From VAZQ01 sp040510815 (lineage in GTDB: Bacteria > Pseudomonadota > Alphaproteobacteria > Rhizobiales > Xanthobacteraceae), in NCBI GenBank assembly GCA_040510815.1, contig JBEVIH010000262.1, positions 1 to 37,388 on the forward strand: a DNA stretch of 37,388 nucleotides. The letters run 5' to 3'. The notes beneath the pieces are model-generated. The model worked only from the letters and a program-made list of their open reading frames with translations. It did not search any database and was not told the DNA's origin. Of this stretch, positions 7,684 to 15,009 are shown in pieces (the stretch's first letter is position 1; each line of letters begins with the position of its first letter). The position numbers and the translations under genes are program-made.

Positions 7684-8802
7684 ATGCGGTTTGCGACCGT
7701 TGCGCTGATCTCGGCGCTGATCGCGGCTCCGGCCGCCGTCGCGCAGGCCGCGACCGACGGCGAGGTCGAACGGCTGGTCGCGCGCGAGCTCAAGCCGATC
7801 GTGCCCGCCGACGGTGCCGGCGGCGTCGCGGCCGCGGTGCGGATCGGCGGCCGTACGCTGTTCTTCAACCACGGCTTCGCCGACCTTGCCGCCAAACGGC
7901 CGATCACGTCGGACTCGCTGTTCAACCTGGCGTCGCTGCGCAAGCTGTTCGAGGTCACGCTGCTGGCGCGGGCGGTCGAGCGCGGCGAGCTCAGGCTCGA
8001 CGACCCGGTCGCCAAATACATCGTCGAGCTACAGCAAGGGGGTTACATCCGGGCGGTCACGCTCGGCCAGCTCGCGACCCACACCGCCGGATTGTTGCTG
8101 CCGTCGGACTATCCTCCCTGGCCGGAGCGCCGCTACTCGCTGGCGGAGTTCTTCGCCATGGTGAACGCCTGGGCGCCGGACAAGGGCCAGCAGCCCGGCA
8201 AGCAGCATATCTACACCCATACCGCCTTCATGCTGCTGCAGCTGGCGCTGGAGCGCCGGTACGGCACCCCGATCGGCGAGCTGATCGAGCGGCATCTGCT
8301 CAAGCCGCTCGGCATGACCTCCACGGTGTTCGGGACGCGCGGCGCCGACGGCCGCGGCGAGCTCCCGCAGCCGCTCATGCGCCGCGCCGTGCAGGGCTAT
8401 ACCAAGGAGGGCGAGCCGATGGGCGCGCCGGGCGACCAGGAAGGCTATTACGACATCCCGGGCACCGAGCAGATGTTCTCCTCGGCGCGCGACATGGCCG
8501 CGCTGATCGCCGCCAATCTCGGCGAATTGCCGATCGACCGCACCTTGCGCGAAGCGATGCAGTTGACCCAGCAGGGCGTGTTCAAGATCAGCCCGCGCAA
8601 CACCCAAGCGCTGGCCTGGGAGGTCAACAACTACGGCGGGCCGATGATCGTCGATAAACCCGGCGGGCTCGAGAACTCGTCGACCTATATCGGCATGGTC
8701 CCGAAGCGGCGGCTAGGCATCGTGATCCTCACCAACCGCGGCTACCAGCATCCCTACGAGATCGCCCGCCAAAGCCTGCTGCCGGCGCTGGCGGATCGCT
8801 AG
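7684..8802 (+). CDS. Class C beta-lactamase-like serine hydrolase
   Basis: This 372-residue exported protein has a signal peptide (RFATVALISALIAAPAAVA, cut near AQA) and the penicillin-binding/AmpC fold. The active serine tetrad is SLRK (Ser84, Lys87), and HTAG at residues 133-136 is a family landmark. The second motif reads YTH (Tyr177-Thr-His179) instead of Y-S/A-N, and the third box is probably the KPGG near residue 325 in place of KTG. Members include AmpC, EstB esterases and D-aminopeptidases; the YTH change argues against a true beta-lactamase. The start is ATG 7684 rather than the frame's first ATG 7627, since the signal peptide begins there. Confidence 0.85.
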   Translation: MRFATVALISALIAAPAAVAQAATDGEVERLVARELKPIVPADGAGGVAAAVRIGGRTLFFNHGFADLAAKRPITSDSLFNLASLRKLFEVTLLARAVERGELRLDDPVAKYIVELQQGGYIRAVTLGQLATHTAGLLLPSDYPPWPERRYSLAEFFAMVNAWAPDKGQQPGKQHIYTHTAFMLLQLALERRYGTPIGELIERHLLKPLGMTSTVFGTRGADGRGELPQPLMRRAVQGYTKEGEPMGAPGDQEGYYDIPGTEQMFSSARDMAALIAANLGELPIDRTLREAMQLTQQGVFKISPRNTQALAWEVNNYGGPMIVDKPGGLENSSTYIGMVPKRRLGIVILTNRGYQHPYEIARQSLLPALADR

Positions 8803-8994
8803 AACCGGCAGTCAGACCAAAGCGGAAGCGGAGTTGAGCGGGACACCAAAGCCGATCCCCTTGGGACAGCACAAATCAAATGCAATCAACGGCTTATGGG
8901 CGCTGTCCCGCTGTCCCACCCCCTAAGCACAGAGAAAGTGGGATAGTGGTCGCACCGGGTCCGTCGTTTCGGGCCGCTGCATCCACCGATCAGG
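8803..8994. other. Gene-free stretch with short inverted repeats
   Basis: Between the convergent serine hydrolase and small membrane protein genes there are related inverted words: agcgggaca (8837-8845) and gggacagc (8863-8870) against gctgtcccgctgtccc (8902-8917). They could form alternative hairpins and terminate both transcripts, but no T run follows. No coding signal is credible here. Confidence 0.35.
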
Positions 8995-9195
8995 TCAGCG
9001 CCGTCCGAGGACCCAGCCTACAACCAGCAGCGCCACGCCGACGACGCCGGAGGCAATCCCATGCTTGAGGCGCACCCGGGTCATGCCGGGCTCGTGTCCG
9101 AGAAAGAACGACGGCAGGGACTCGGCGGGCACGGTGAAATAGACAATGGCGACGACGATAAGGAGGGCACCCAGCAAGTATGCGGCGGCTTTCAT
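8995..9195 (-). CDS. Small two-helix membrane protein
   Basis: A 66-residue protein starting MKAAAYLLGALLIVVAIVYF, with membrane segments at about residues 4-20 and 46-62 joined by a polar loop (LGHEPGMTRVRLKHG) and a C-terminal GRR. The ATG at 9195 is preceded by a GGGGAA site. I do not recognise a characterised family; similar small proteins are common in Bradyrhizobium-like genomes. The loop and both ends would suggest a helical hairpin in the inner membrane. No function can be offered. Confidence 0.7.
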   Translation of the reverse strand: MKAAAYLLGALLIVVAIVYFTVPAESLPSFFLGHEPGMTRVRLKHGIASGVVGVALLVVGWVLGRR

Positions 9196-9287
9196 CGAAC
9201 GTTCCCCGTGAATGATTGAAGGCGGCGGGCTGGCGCGCGAAGCTAACCCGCATCCAAAAAAATTGCGACGCCTATTGCAGAGATCCG

Positions 9288-9905
9288 TCAGGCCGCCGCC
9301 AGCTCCTTGTCCTTCGCCTCCGCTCGTTGCAGCGCCGGCCGCTGCGCGAGGCGGGAGACATAGGCGGTGAACTCGGGACGCTCCGGCAGCAGCTTGAACA
9401 TCATGCCCCAGCGCAGCCCGGAGCCGATCACCACGTCGGCGGCGGTGAATTGCTCGCCCATCAGATGGGGGCCGCCGGACACGGCTTTCGCCAGCACGTT
9501 CATCACGGTCTCGAAGTCGCCATAGCCGAGCGCGGCGCGGCGCGCCTCCTCCTTGCGCGGGAAGGCGCGGTCCATGACCGCCGGCTCGATGCAGCTCGGG
9601 CCGAAGAACAGCCATTTGAGATAGACGCCGCGGCGCGGATTGCCGACCGGCACGTTGAGCTTGGCGCGCGGAAATTCGTCGGCCAGATAGGCGCAGATCG
9701 CGGCGGCTTCGGTGATGATCGTGTCGCCGTGCTTGAGCGCCGGCACCTTGCCCATCGGATTGACCGCCAGGTAGTCGGGCGCGCGATTGTCGCCCTTGCT
9801 CAGGCTCAGCAGGTGAATGTCGTAGGGCTCGCCGACCTCCTCCAGCATCCAGCGGGTGATCGACGAGCGCGACGGCGCGGCGTGATAAAGCGTGAGCTTG
9901 GCCAT
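9288..9905 (-). CDS. Glutathione S-transferase family protein
   Basis: A 205-residue cytosolic protein with an N-terminal thioredoxin-like domain (residues 1-80) and an all-helical C-terminal domain (90-200). The N-domain contains the glutathione-binding cis-proline region KVPALKHGD (around residues 53-61) and the EAAAI element (typically ESxAI) around residues 66-70. The active-site candidate is Ser12/Ser14/Ser15 in APSRSS, as in beta/theta-like bacterial enzymes. The start is ATG 9905 with GGAG 6 bases upstream, not the frame's outer start at 10004. It would conjugate or reduce electrophiles with glutathione; the substrate is unknown. Confidence 0.9.
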   Translation of the reverse strand: MAKLTLYHAAPSRSSITRWMLEEVGEPYDIHLLSLSKGDNRAPDYLAVNPMGKVPALKHGDTIITEAAAICAYLADEFPRAKLNVPVGNPRRGVYLKWLFFGPSCIEPAVMDRAFPRKEEARRAALGYGDFETVMNVLAKAVSGGPHLMGEQFTAADVVIGSGLRWGMMFKLLPERPEFTAYVSRLAQRPALQRAEAKDKELAAA

Positions 9906-9994
9906 ACGGAACTCCGTTGCGGGATGATGAGGGGATGCCTTAGCGGTGGATCGTGTCGGTTCTGCGAACGCGATCGGAACCCGCGCCCCCGCCC

Positions 9995-10990
9995 TCACCT
10001 GCATCCGCCCGGCGGCTTCTCGGCGATTTCGCCCCGCTCACCGAAAATCGGCTCGGTGTTGCGGTCCTCGGGGTGCTCGGGGCCGCCGAGGCCGATGCGC
10101 GACAGCGAGCGCGGCCCGAAATAGGCGATGAACCCGAGCTCCTTGAGCCGCGCCTCGGCGAACGCCAGATTCTCCGGTTTCTTGATGTACTCGATCACGA
10201 AGACCGGCCGGCCGTTGGCCTTGGCGAGCATGATGCGCTCGAGCGCGCGCTCGTGGCGCTCGGGCGCATTGGCGACGTCGTTGCCGCGGTTGCCGAACAG
10301 CAGATCCTCCTTGGCCTGGGCGTCGATCGCCGCCCGGTAGGCGGCGGACGCCAGCAACTCCTCGCCGTTCTGCGGCACCACCAGGAATCCCGGCGCTTGC
10401 GCTTTCGCCCAGCCGGAGAGGCCGGCAACGAAGGTCACCATGTCGGCGGTCGCCTGCGGGTTCTCGGCGAGCCAGCGGCGGTGAATGTCGACACGGTCGA
10501 GAAAGACGCCGTCGAAGCCGAGCGCGACGATGCGGCCGAGATAGGAGCGCGGCGCGCCGAATATCAGCTCGCGCCAGCCCGGCATCCAGAAACGCACCCG
10601 ATGGTCGCCTCGCCATCGGCAGTTTTCGCTGCCGAGCCATTCCGGCGGCGACTTCGCCCACGACGCCTTCCAGTAGTAGCGATAGTTCTCGGCCTCGCCG
10701 ATATTCATGTAGCCGAGCACGAGCCGGCGCGAGCCATCGGGCTTGCGCTTGAGCCGCGCCACCTCGGCACCGCCCAGCGCGAGACCGTCGAGCACCAGCA
10801 GGTCGTAGCCGGTGCGCGCGAGCGTCCCGGCGTTGATGTTCTGCAGCTGATAGGCCCAGCTGCGCGCCCGTGCCAGCGCGGCGGCGGCATCCGACGGCGC
10901 CTGGGCGAAAACGTCGGACGCGGCGCCTAACACGGCACAGCCGGCAATCAACGCGGCGAAGCGCCAATGTGCGCTGATGCGATGCCGCAT
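9995..10990 (-). CDS. Exported GH114/TM1410-like TIM-barrel protein
   Basis: A 331-residue exported protein (signal peptide with hydrophobic run at residues 10-29, FAQA cleavage). The mature part has the marks of the family once called cysteinyl-tRNA-synthetase-related and now glycoside hydrolase 114-like: WAYQLQNI at the start, then YDLLVLD, LGYMNIGEAENYRYYW, and GFDGVFLDRVD, where the aspartates at strand ends are candidate catalytic acids. Characterised relatives are endo-alpha-1,4-polygalactosaminidases acting on galactosaminogalactan-type exopolysaccharide. A role in cleaving or remodelling an extracellular polysaccharide is inferred. The last ~30 residues are a polar, proline/glycine-rich tail. 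ATG 10990 follows AAGGTGG. Confidence 0.75.
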   Translation of the reverse strand: MRHRISAHWRFAALIAGCAVLGAASDVFAQAPSDAAAALARARSWAYQLQNINAGTLARTGYDLLVLDGLALGGAEVARLKRKPDGSRRLVLGYMNIGEAENYRYYWKASWAKSPPEWLGSENCRWRGDHRVRFWMPGWRELIFGAPRSYLGRIVALGFDGVFLDRVDIHRRWLAENPQATADMVTFVAGLSGWAKAQAPGFLVVPQNGEELLASAAYRAAIDAQAKEDLLFGNRGNDVANAPERHERALERIMLAKANGRPVFVIEYIKKPENLAFAEARLKELGFIAYFGPRSLSRIGLGGPEHPEDRNTEPIFGERGEIAEKPPGGCR

Positions 10991-11108
10991 GGGGTACCGC
11001 CACCTTTCACGATGGATTTATGACAGCGAGCGTGGATAGGCCAACAACAACCCGATGGCCATCGAAATCGAATTGTCCTAGAACAAAACCGGCGCCCGGG
11101 AGCCGGCC

Positions 11109-12125
11109 ATGGACGACAAGACGGCTTCAACCACATTCAGCAGCTCGCGCAGCGAGCCGGGCGTGATTGCCGCGGGCGTCTATGCCAGCGGCAGGCGCGT
11201 CGCCGACATCGCGATCGAGGACGCCCGCGAATGGTCGCGGCGGCCTGGCCACGTCGTCTGGATCGGCTTGTACGAGCCGAGCCTCGAGCTGCTGGCGCGG
11301 GTGCAGGCGCAGTTCGATCTGCATCCGCTCGCCATCGAGGACGCCGGCAAGCCCCACCAGCACCCCAAGCTCGAGCAATACGGCGAGGCGCTGTTCATCG
11401 TCGCCCGCACCGCCCAGATCGTCAACGAGCGCATCGGCTTCGGCGAAACCCATATTTTCATCGGCCGCGGCTACGTGGTGACCGTGCGCCACGGCGCCTC
11501 GACTTCCTACACGGCGGTGCGCGAGCGGTGCGAGTCGTGCCCGACCGTGCTGTCGCGCGGTGAGCACTACATCCTCTACGCGATCCTCGACTTCATCGTC
11601 GACAACTACATGCCGGTGGTGGAAACGATCCACGACGAGGTCGAGGCCCTCGAAGACCGTGTCTTCGAGAAGAGCCTCGAGAAAGCCGACGTCCAACGTC
11701 TATACATGCTGCGCCGGGACCTGCTGAAGCTGCGCAACGCCGCCGCGCCGCTGGTCAACGTCTGCCGCCGTCTCGAGCACGCCGAGGTGATGTCGATCGA
11801 GCCCGCCATGCAGCCACTGTTCCGCGACGTCACCGATCACGTCCGCCGGGTGCAGGAGGAAATCGACATGCTGCGCGAGGTTCTCGCCTTCGCCTTCGAG
11901 GCGAGCCTGATGAGCGGACAGGCCGAGCAGTCGAGCGTCACCCGCCGCCTGGCGGCGTGGGCGGCCATCCTGGCGGTGCCGACGGCGATTGCCGGCATCT
12001 ACGGCATGAATTTCAAGCACATGCCGGAGCTCAACTGGACCTACGGCTATTTCCTCGTCATCGGCGCGATCGCCACCATCTGCACGACGCTGTACCTGCG
12101 CCTCCGACACTACGGCTGGCTGTGA
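11109..12125 (+). CDS. corA: CorA family magnesium/cobalt transporter
   Basis: A 338-residue inner-membrane protein with a large acidic cytoplasmic N-terminal domain and two C-terminal membrane helices. The signature YGMNF sits at residues 298-302 between the helices, followed by the HMPELNW loop; this is the ion-selectivity loop of the pentameric CorA channel for Mg2+ (and Co2+/Ni2+). The protein ends LRLRHYGWL. A long amphipathic alpha helix over about residues 185-280 matches the pore-gating helix. GGGAG precedes ATG 11109. It stands alone and is divergent from the GH114-like gene. Confidence 0.95.
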   Translation: MDDKTASTTFSSSRSEPGVIAAGVYASGRRVADIAIEDAREWSRRPGHVVWIGLYEPSLELLARVQAQFDLHPLAIEDAGKPHQHPKLEQYGEALFIVARTAQIVNERIGFGETHIFIGRGYVVTVRHGASTSYTAVRERCESCPTVLSRGEHYILYAILDFIVDNYMPVVETIHDEVEALEDRVFEKSLEKADVQRLYMLRRDLLKLRNAAAPLVNVCRRLEHAEVMSIEPAMQPLFRDVTDHVRRVQEEIDMLREVLAFAFEASLMSGQAEQSSVTRRLAAWAAILAVPTAIAGIYGMNFKHMPELNWTYGYFLVIGAIATICTTLYLRLRHYGWL

Positions 12126-12155
12126 GCCTTCGCAAACCGTTGCGGCGGCCTCTGA

Positions 12156-12275
12156 TGCGAACTTCGGAATTAAAGGGACACTAGCAACTCTATGATTCTA
12201 GTGCCGCTTTTGAACCCGAAGTTCGCAGCCGCATTTGCCACAAGATGTGTGCGAACTTCGGGTTCGCGGCACTAG
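12156..12275. repeat. Three-copy repeat cluster (inverted and direct)
   Basis: Three related units follow CorA: A at 12156-12184 (begins tgcgaacttcgg, ends cactag), B at 12198-12227 on the opposite strand, and C at 12250-12275 in the same direction as A. The reverse of B and C agree almost fully except that B carries four extra A bases in the middle. A and B face each other and could form a long hairpin with 13 bases between the arms. All units pair a gaacttcgg word with a ctag end. The cluster fills most of the 224-base gap before the next gene; no protein is encoded. Confidence 0.7.
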
Positions 12276-12349
12276 TAACCTTTGGTCAACCCATTTGCAC
12301 CACGCTGGCGCGGGATGCGGCCCGTCGGCCGTTGCAGAGGGGTGACCTC

Positions 12350-12649
12350 ATGAAGATTCGTTCCATCGCGCTCGCCGGCTGTGCGGCGATCGCCGTTCTT
12401 GCCATTGCATCGCCGAACCATGCCCAGGCCGGTGACGGCTTTGCGGCCGGCCTGCTCGGCGGCTTCGCCGCCGGCGCCATCGTCGGTTCGACCATGGCGC
12501 CGGCGCCGGTCTACGTCGCGCCCGCGCCGGTTTACGTCGCTCCGGCCCCGGTTTACGTCGCACCGCCGCCGGCCTGCTACTGGACGCGCGGCGAGCCGTT
12601 CTGGAACGGGCACCGCTGGGTGCGCCCGCGCATGCAGGTTTGCAATTGA
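12350..12649 (+). CDS. Small exported protein with PVYVAPA repeats
   Basis: A 99-residue protein with a signal peptide (MKIRSIALAGCAAIAVLAIA..., cut near AQA-G), then a glycine/alanine-rich segment (FAAGLLGGFAAGAIVGS) that could span or contact a membrane, three tandem copies of a seven-residue unit (PVYVAPA, residues ~52-72), and a C-terminal module with two cysteines (CYWTRGEPFWNGHRW...VCN) that could form a disulphide. Such small proteins are common in Rhizobiales and unstudied. The start at ATG 12350 is chosen over the outer frame start at 12245, which reads through the repeat cluster; GGTGA lies just upstream. Confidence 0.75.
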   Translation: MKIRSIALAGCAAIAVLAIASPNHAQAGDGFAAGLLGGFAAGAIVGSTMAPAPVYVAPAPVYVAPAPVYVAPPPACYWTRGEPFWNGHRWVRPRMQVCN

Positions 12650-12824
12650 CCGGATGAGCCCGGCCGCGCCGCCGCACCAAATGGCCGGCGGCAGCGCGGC
12701 ATCTCATTTGCGCTGGAAGCCCGGCGGCCTCGTCTTGGGGCCACGGAGCTGTTGCAGTCTCATGCCTGAATGACGACGGAGCCGGCGCGGTCCGACAAAC
12801 GGATTGCGTCCAAAACGGCCGAGG

Positions 12825-13562
12825 CTAGAACCGGAAATTCACCCCGCCGCGGACCACGTTCATGGTGAGATGGGCGTCGTCGGTGATGGTCGGCAGCCCG
12901 GTCAGGACCAGGCTCGAACTGGTGTTGCCGAAATCGAAATACAGATATTCGAGCTTGGCGCTCCAGCGCGGGGCGAACTCGACCTCGATGCCGGTGCCGG
13001 CGGTCCAACCGTTTCGGGTCTCGCGCAACGTGAACGTCGCGGTCGCCGGGCCCGCGACAGCAGAAGCGTCGGTCTCCAGCCGCGCATAGGCGTAGCCGCC
13101 GGTGGCGTAGATGAGCCAGCCGTTCGCCGCGTAGCCGATGCGGGCGCGTGCGGTCCCGAACCAGGGGACCTTCTGGCTGTAGGTGGCGTTCAACGGCCCG
13201 CCGCATAGCCCGGGCAGACACGGGGTGGTGAGTGTCCCCTTGAGACCGCTCGCCTGGAAGTCGGCCTCGACGCCGAGCACCGCCGCGCCGGCCTGCCAGT
13301 TGAAGCCGGCCTGGCCGCCGCCGATCGCACCCTGGAGCTGGTTGTCGACCGACGCGAATGCGGGCACGCCGGCGATGCTGAAATCGCTGCTGCCGGTACC
13401 GATGCCGCCGCCCGCGTTGAGGCCGACATAGAACCCGCTCCAGTTCTGCATCACCGGCGGCAGAGGCGGTACGGGCTTGTAGACCGGCCGCGACAGGTCG
13501 GCGGCGACGGCAGTGCCGCCGATCGTGACCAGCGCCAAGGCAGTCATGGCAAGCGTCCGCAT
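12825..13562 (-). CDS. Outer membrane beta-barrel protein (Omp25/31-like)
   Basis: A 245-residue protein with a signal peptide (RTLAMTALALVTIGGTAVA), a proline-rich linker (PVYKPVPPLPP) and an 8-stranded barrel opening with NWSGFYVGLNAGGG, the hallmark of the Rhizobiales Omp25/31 (OmpA-like/porin family) group. Strands alternate through to the C-terminal GGVNFRF, ending in Phe as outer-membrane barrels do. Two cysteines lie in one loop (TPCLPGLCGG). AGGGGGA precedes ATG 13562; the outer frame start at 13622 is discounted. It is the last gene of the minus-strand row that begins with the CHAT protein, but an 88-base gap may hold its own promoter. Confidence 0.9.
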   Translation of the reverse strand: MRTLAMTALALVTIGGTAVAADLSRPVYKPVPPLPPVMQNWSGFYVGLNAGGGIGTGSSDFSIAGVPAFASVDNQLQGAIGGGQAGFNWQAGAAVLGVEADFQASGLKGTLTTPCLPGLCGGPLNATYSQKVPWFGTARARIGYAANGWLIYATGGYAYARLETDASAVAGPATATFTLRETRNGWTAGTGIEVEFAPRWSAKLEYLYFDFGNTSSSLVLTGLPTITDDAHLTMNVVRGGVNFRF

Positions 13563-13650
13563 CGGCGTCCCCCTATCCCGGCACCAACTCTGCTGCACAA
13601 CCGTTAACGGGCTGTTAAGCAAGGAGGCGCCAGCAACCAGGGGGGCCTCG

Positions 13651-14418
13651 TCACACCCCGATCAGAGCACGGACACCGGTGTAGATCGTGCCCGCCGCCG
13701 AGCCGACCGCGGCTCCGGCCGAGCCCACGGTCTTCATCAGACCGCCGATCTTCTCGGCGCGCCGGCGCTGCGCCTGCTTGCCCACATGCGGGCTGATCAG
13801 CATCGCGATCCGTATCGCCATCGCGCTCGGCTGCCCGCGGCCGGCAACCTGCTTGGGCAGGATATTGAGCGCCATGGTCGCGAGAATGTTACCGGTGAGG
13901 GTCGCGAGCGCGATGCTCACCGCGTATTCGGTGGTCTCGCGCCACTCCCGGAAGTTATGCGGCATGATCGGCACGTTGTCGGTGTAGCCGATGATCGCCG
14001 TCATCCCGGCGACCGCGACGACACCGATCACCACGCCGACGACCGCCGCCATCCGCCAGCCCAGATGCGCGACCCAGGCGAGCGCAAAGCCGAACGGCAG
14101 CGGAATAAGCATCGCGGCGATGCGCATGATGACCGGGTTGACGTCGAACTTGACGATCAGCAGCAGGTGCGCGACCAGCAGCAGCAGGATCGGCGGCACG
14201 ATGTAGACCGCGAGGTGGGTGGCCCAGAACGCGCCCGGCGCCTTGCGCCGCGCCAGCTCGGCCTTGAGCTGATCCAGCTCGAGCCGCAGCTCGCCGAGGG
14301 TCGCGGTCAATTCGCGGTTTTCCTCGATCAAGGGCTTGGGGATGGTGAGGTCACGCCCGCAATACTTGCAGACCAGCGCCTCGTCCTTGATCTCTTCCGC
14401 GCAGAATGGGCACTCCAT
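13651..14418 (-). CDS. Zinc-ribbon membrane protein with coiled coil
   Basis: A 255-residue protein with three parts: an N-terminal zinc ribbon of four cysteines (CPFC at 3-6, CKYC at 17-20), a helical likely coiled-coil segment (residues 31-60, ENRELTATLGELRLELDQLK), and several membrane helices between about residues 64 and 185, followed by a Gly/Ala-rich amphipathic tail. The zinc ribbon would lie in the cytoplasm. I recognise the architecture but not a named family. GGAGGGGG precedes ATG 14418. It follows the small exported protein by 27 bases and is probably co-transcribed with it and the CHAT gene. Confidence 0.75.
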   Translation of the reverse strand: MECPFCAEEIKDEALVCKYCGRDLTIPKPLIEENRELTATLGELRLELDQLKAELARRKAPGAFWATHLAVYIVPPILLLLVAHLLLIVKFDVNPVIMRIAAMLIPLPFGFALAWVAHLGWRMAAVVGVVIGVVAVAGMTAIIGYTDNVPIMPHNFREWRETTEYAVSIALATLTGNILATMALNILPKQVAGRGQPSAMAIRIAMLISPHVGKQAQRRRAEKIGGLMKTVGSAGAAVGSAAGTIYTGVRALIGV

Positions 14419-14445
14419 CCCCCCTCCTAAGCCCGATGGCGGCGC

Positions 14446-14907
14446 CTATTGCGCGACCTTGAGCGCGAAGTTCCCCGTGCCGGCGCGGCCTTCGCTGTCC
14501 TTGAGGTCGACGCGGATGTGGTGCACTCCGGCCGGAATCTCCGCCGCCACGTCGATCCCGCCGACCTGCGTGACGGGCGCCAGGCGCTCGGTCAGATCGA
14601 CGGCGGGCTTTTTCAGGTAGGTGACCTTGATCGACGACAGATCGATCTTGGCGCCGCCGAAACTTTCGAACTTGAGCTTGAGGTGGACCGGCGACTTGAC
14701 ATCGGCGTCGCCGGCCGGCGACAGCAGGACGATCTTCGGGCCGCGCGTCACGCCCGCGCGCATGGCCAGGTTGAACGCCAGCGGTGCGGGCAGCTGCGCC
14801 TCCGATTCGGTGATGAGGACCAGCCGGGCGGGGCTCGACTGCGCGAAGGCCGGGCCGGCCGCACCGAGCGCGATGAGGGTCGCAACCGTCACGATTACCT
14901 TCGTCAT
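14446..14907 (-). CDS. Small exported protein of unknown function
   Basis: A 153-residue protein with a clear signal peptide (MTKVIVTVATLIALGAAGPAFA-QS). The mature part is short and beta-rich, with runs such as PVHLKLKFESFGGAKIDLS and AGVHHIRVDLKDSEGRAGTGNFALKV, resembling a single immunoglobulin-like or CopC-like sandwich with HH near the end. No cysteines are present in the mature protein. It sits 102 bases after the CHAT protein stop and 27 before the zinc-ribbon gene. It could be a periplasmic partner or target of the CHAT protein, but that rests only on adjacency. Confidence 0.7.
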   Translation of the reverse strand: MTKVIVTVATLIALGAAGPAFAQSSPARLVLITESEAQLPAPLAFNLAMRAGVTRGPKIVLLSPAGDADVKSPVHLKLKFESFGGAKIDLSSIKVTYLKKPAVDLTERLAPVTQVGGIDVAAEIPAGVHHIRVDLKDSEGRAGTGNFALKVAQ

Positions 14908-15009
14908 CGGTTCATCTCCTCGATCTGCAAGCTTCTTCCGGTGTTGATTTGTCGTCCCTCCGAGTTGGCCGGTTCATGATGCGCCGCACCGCACCATGAG
15001 GCTAGAGCT

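Noticed and set aside
8837..8917. Possible attenuator or riboswitch from gggaca/tgtccc words
   Set aside because: It lies between the 3' ends of convergent genes rather than before a start, so a leader role is not possible; kept only as a weak repeat.
8880..9068. 62-codon plus-strand frame between the serine hydrolase and small membrane protein
   Set aside because: No ribosome site, Pro/Arg-rich noise, and it overlaps the better-supported gene at 8995-9195.
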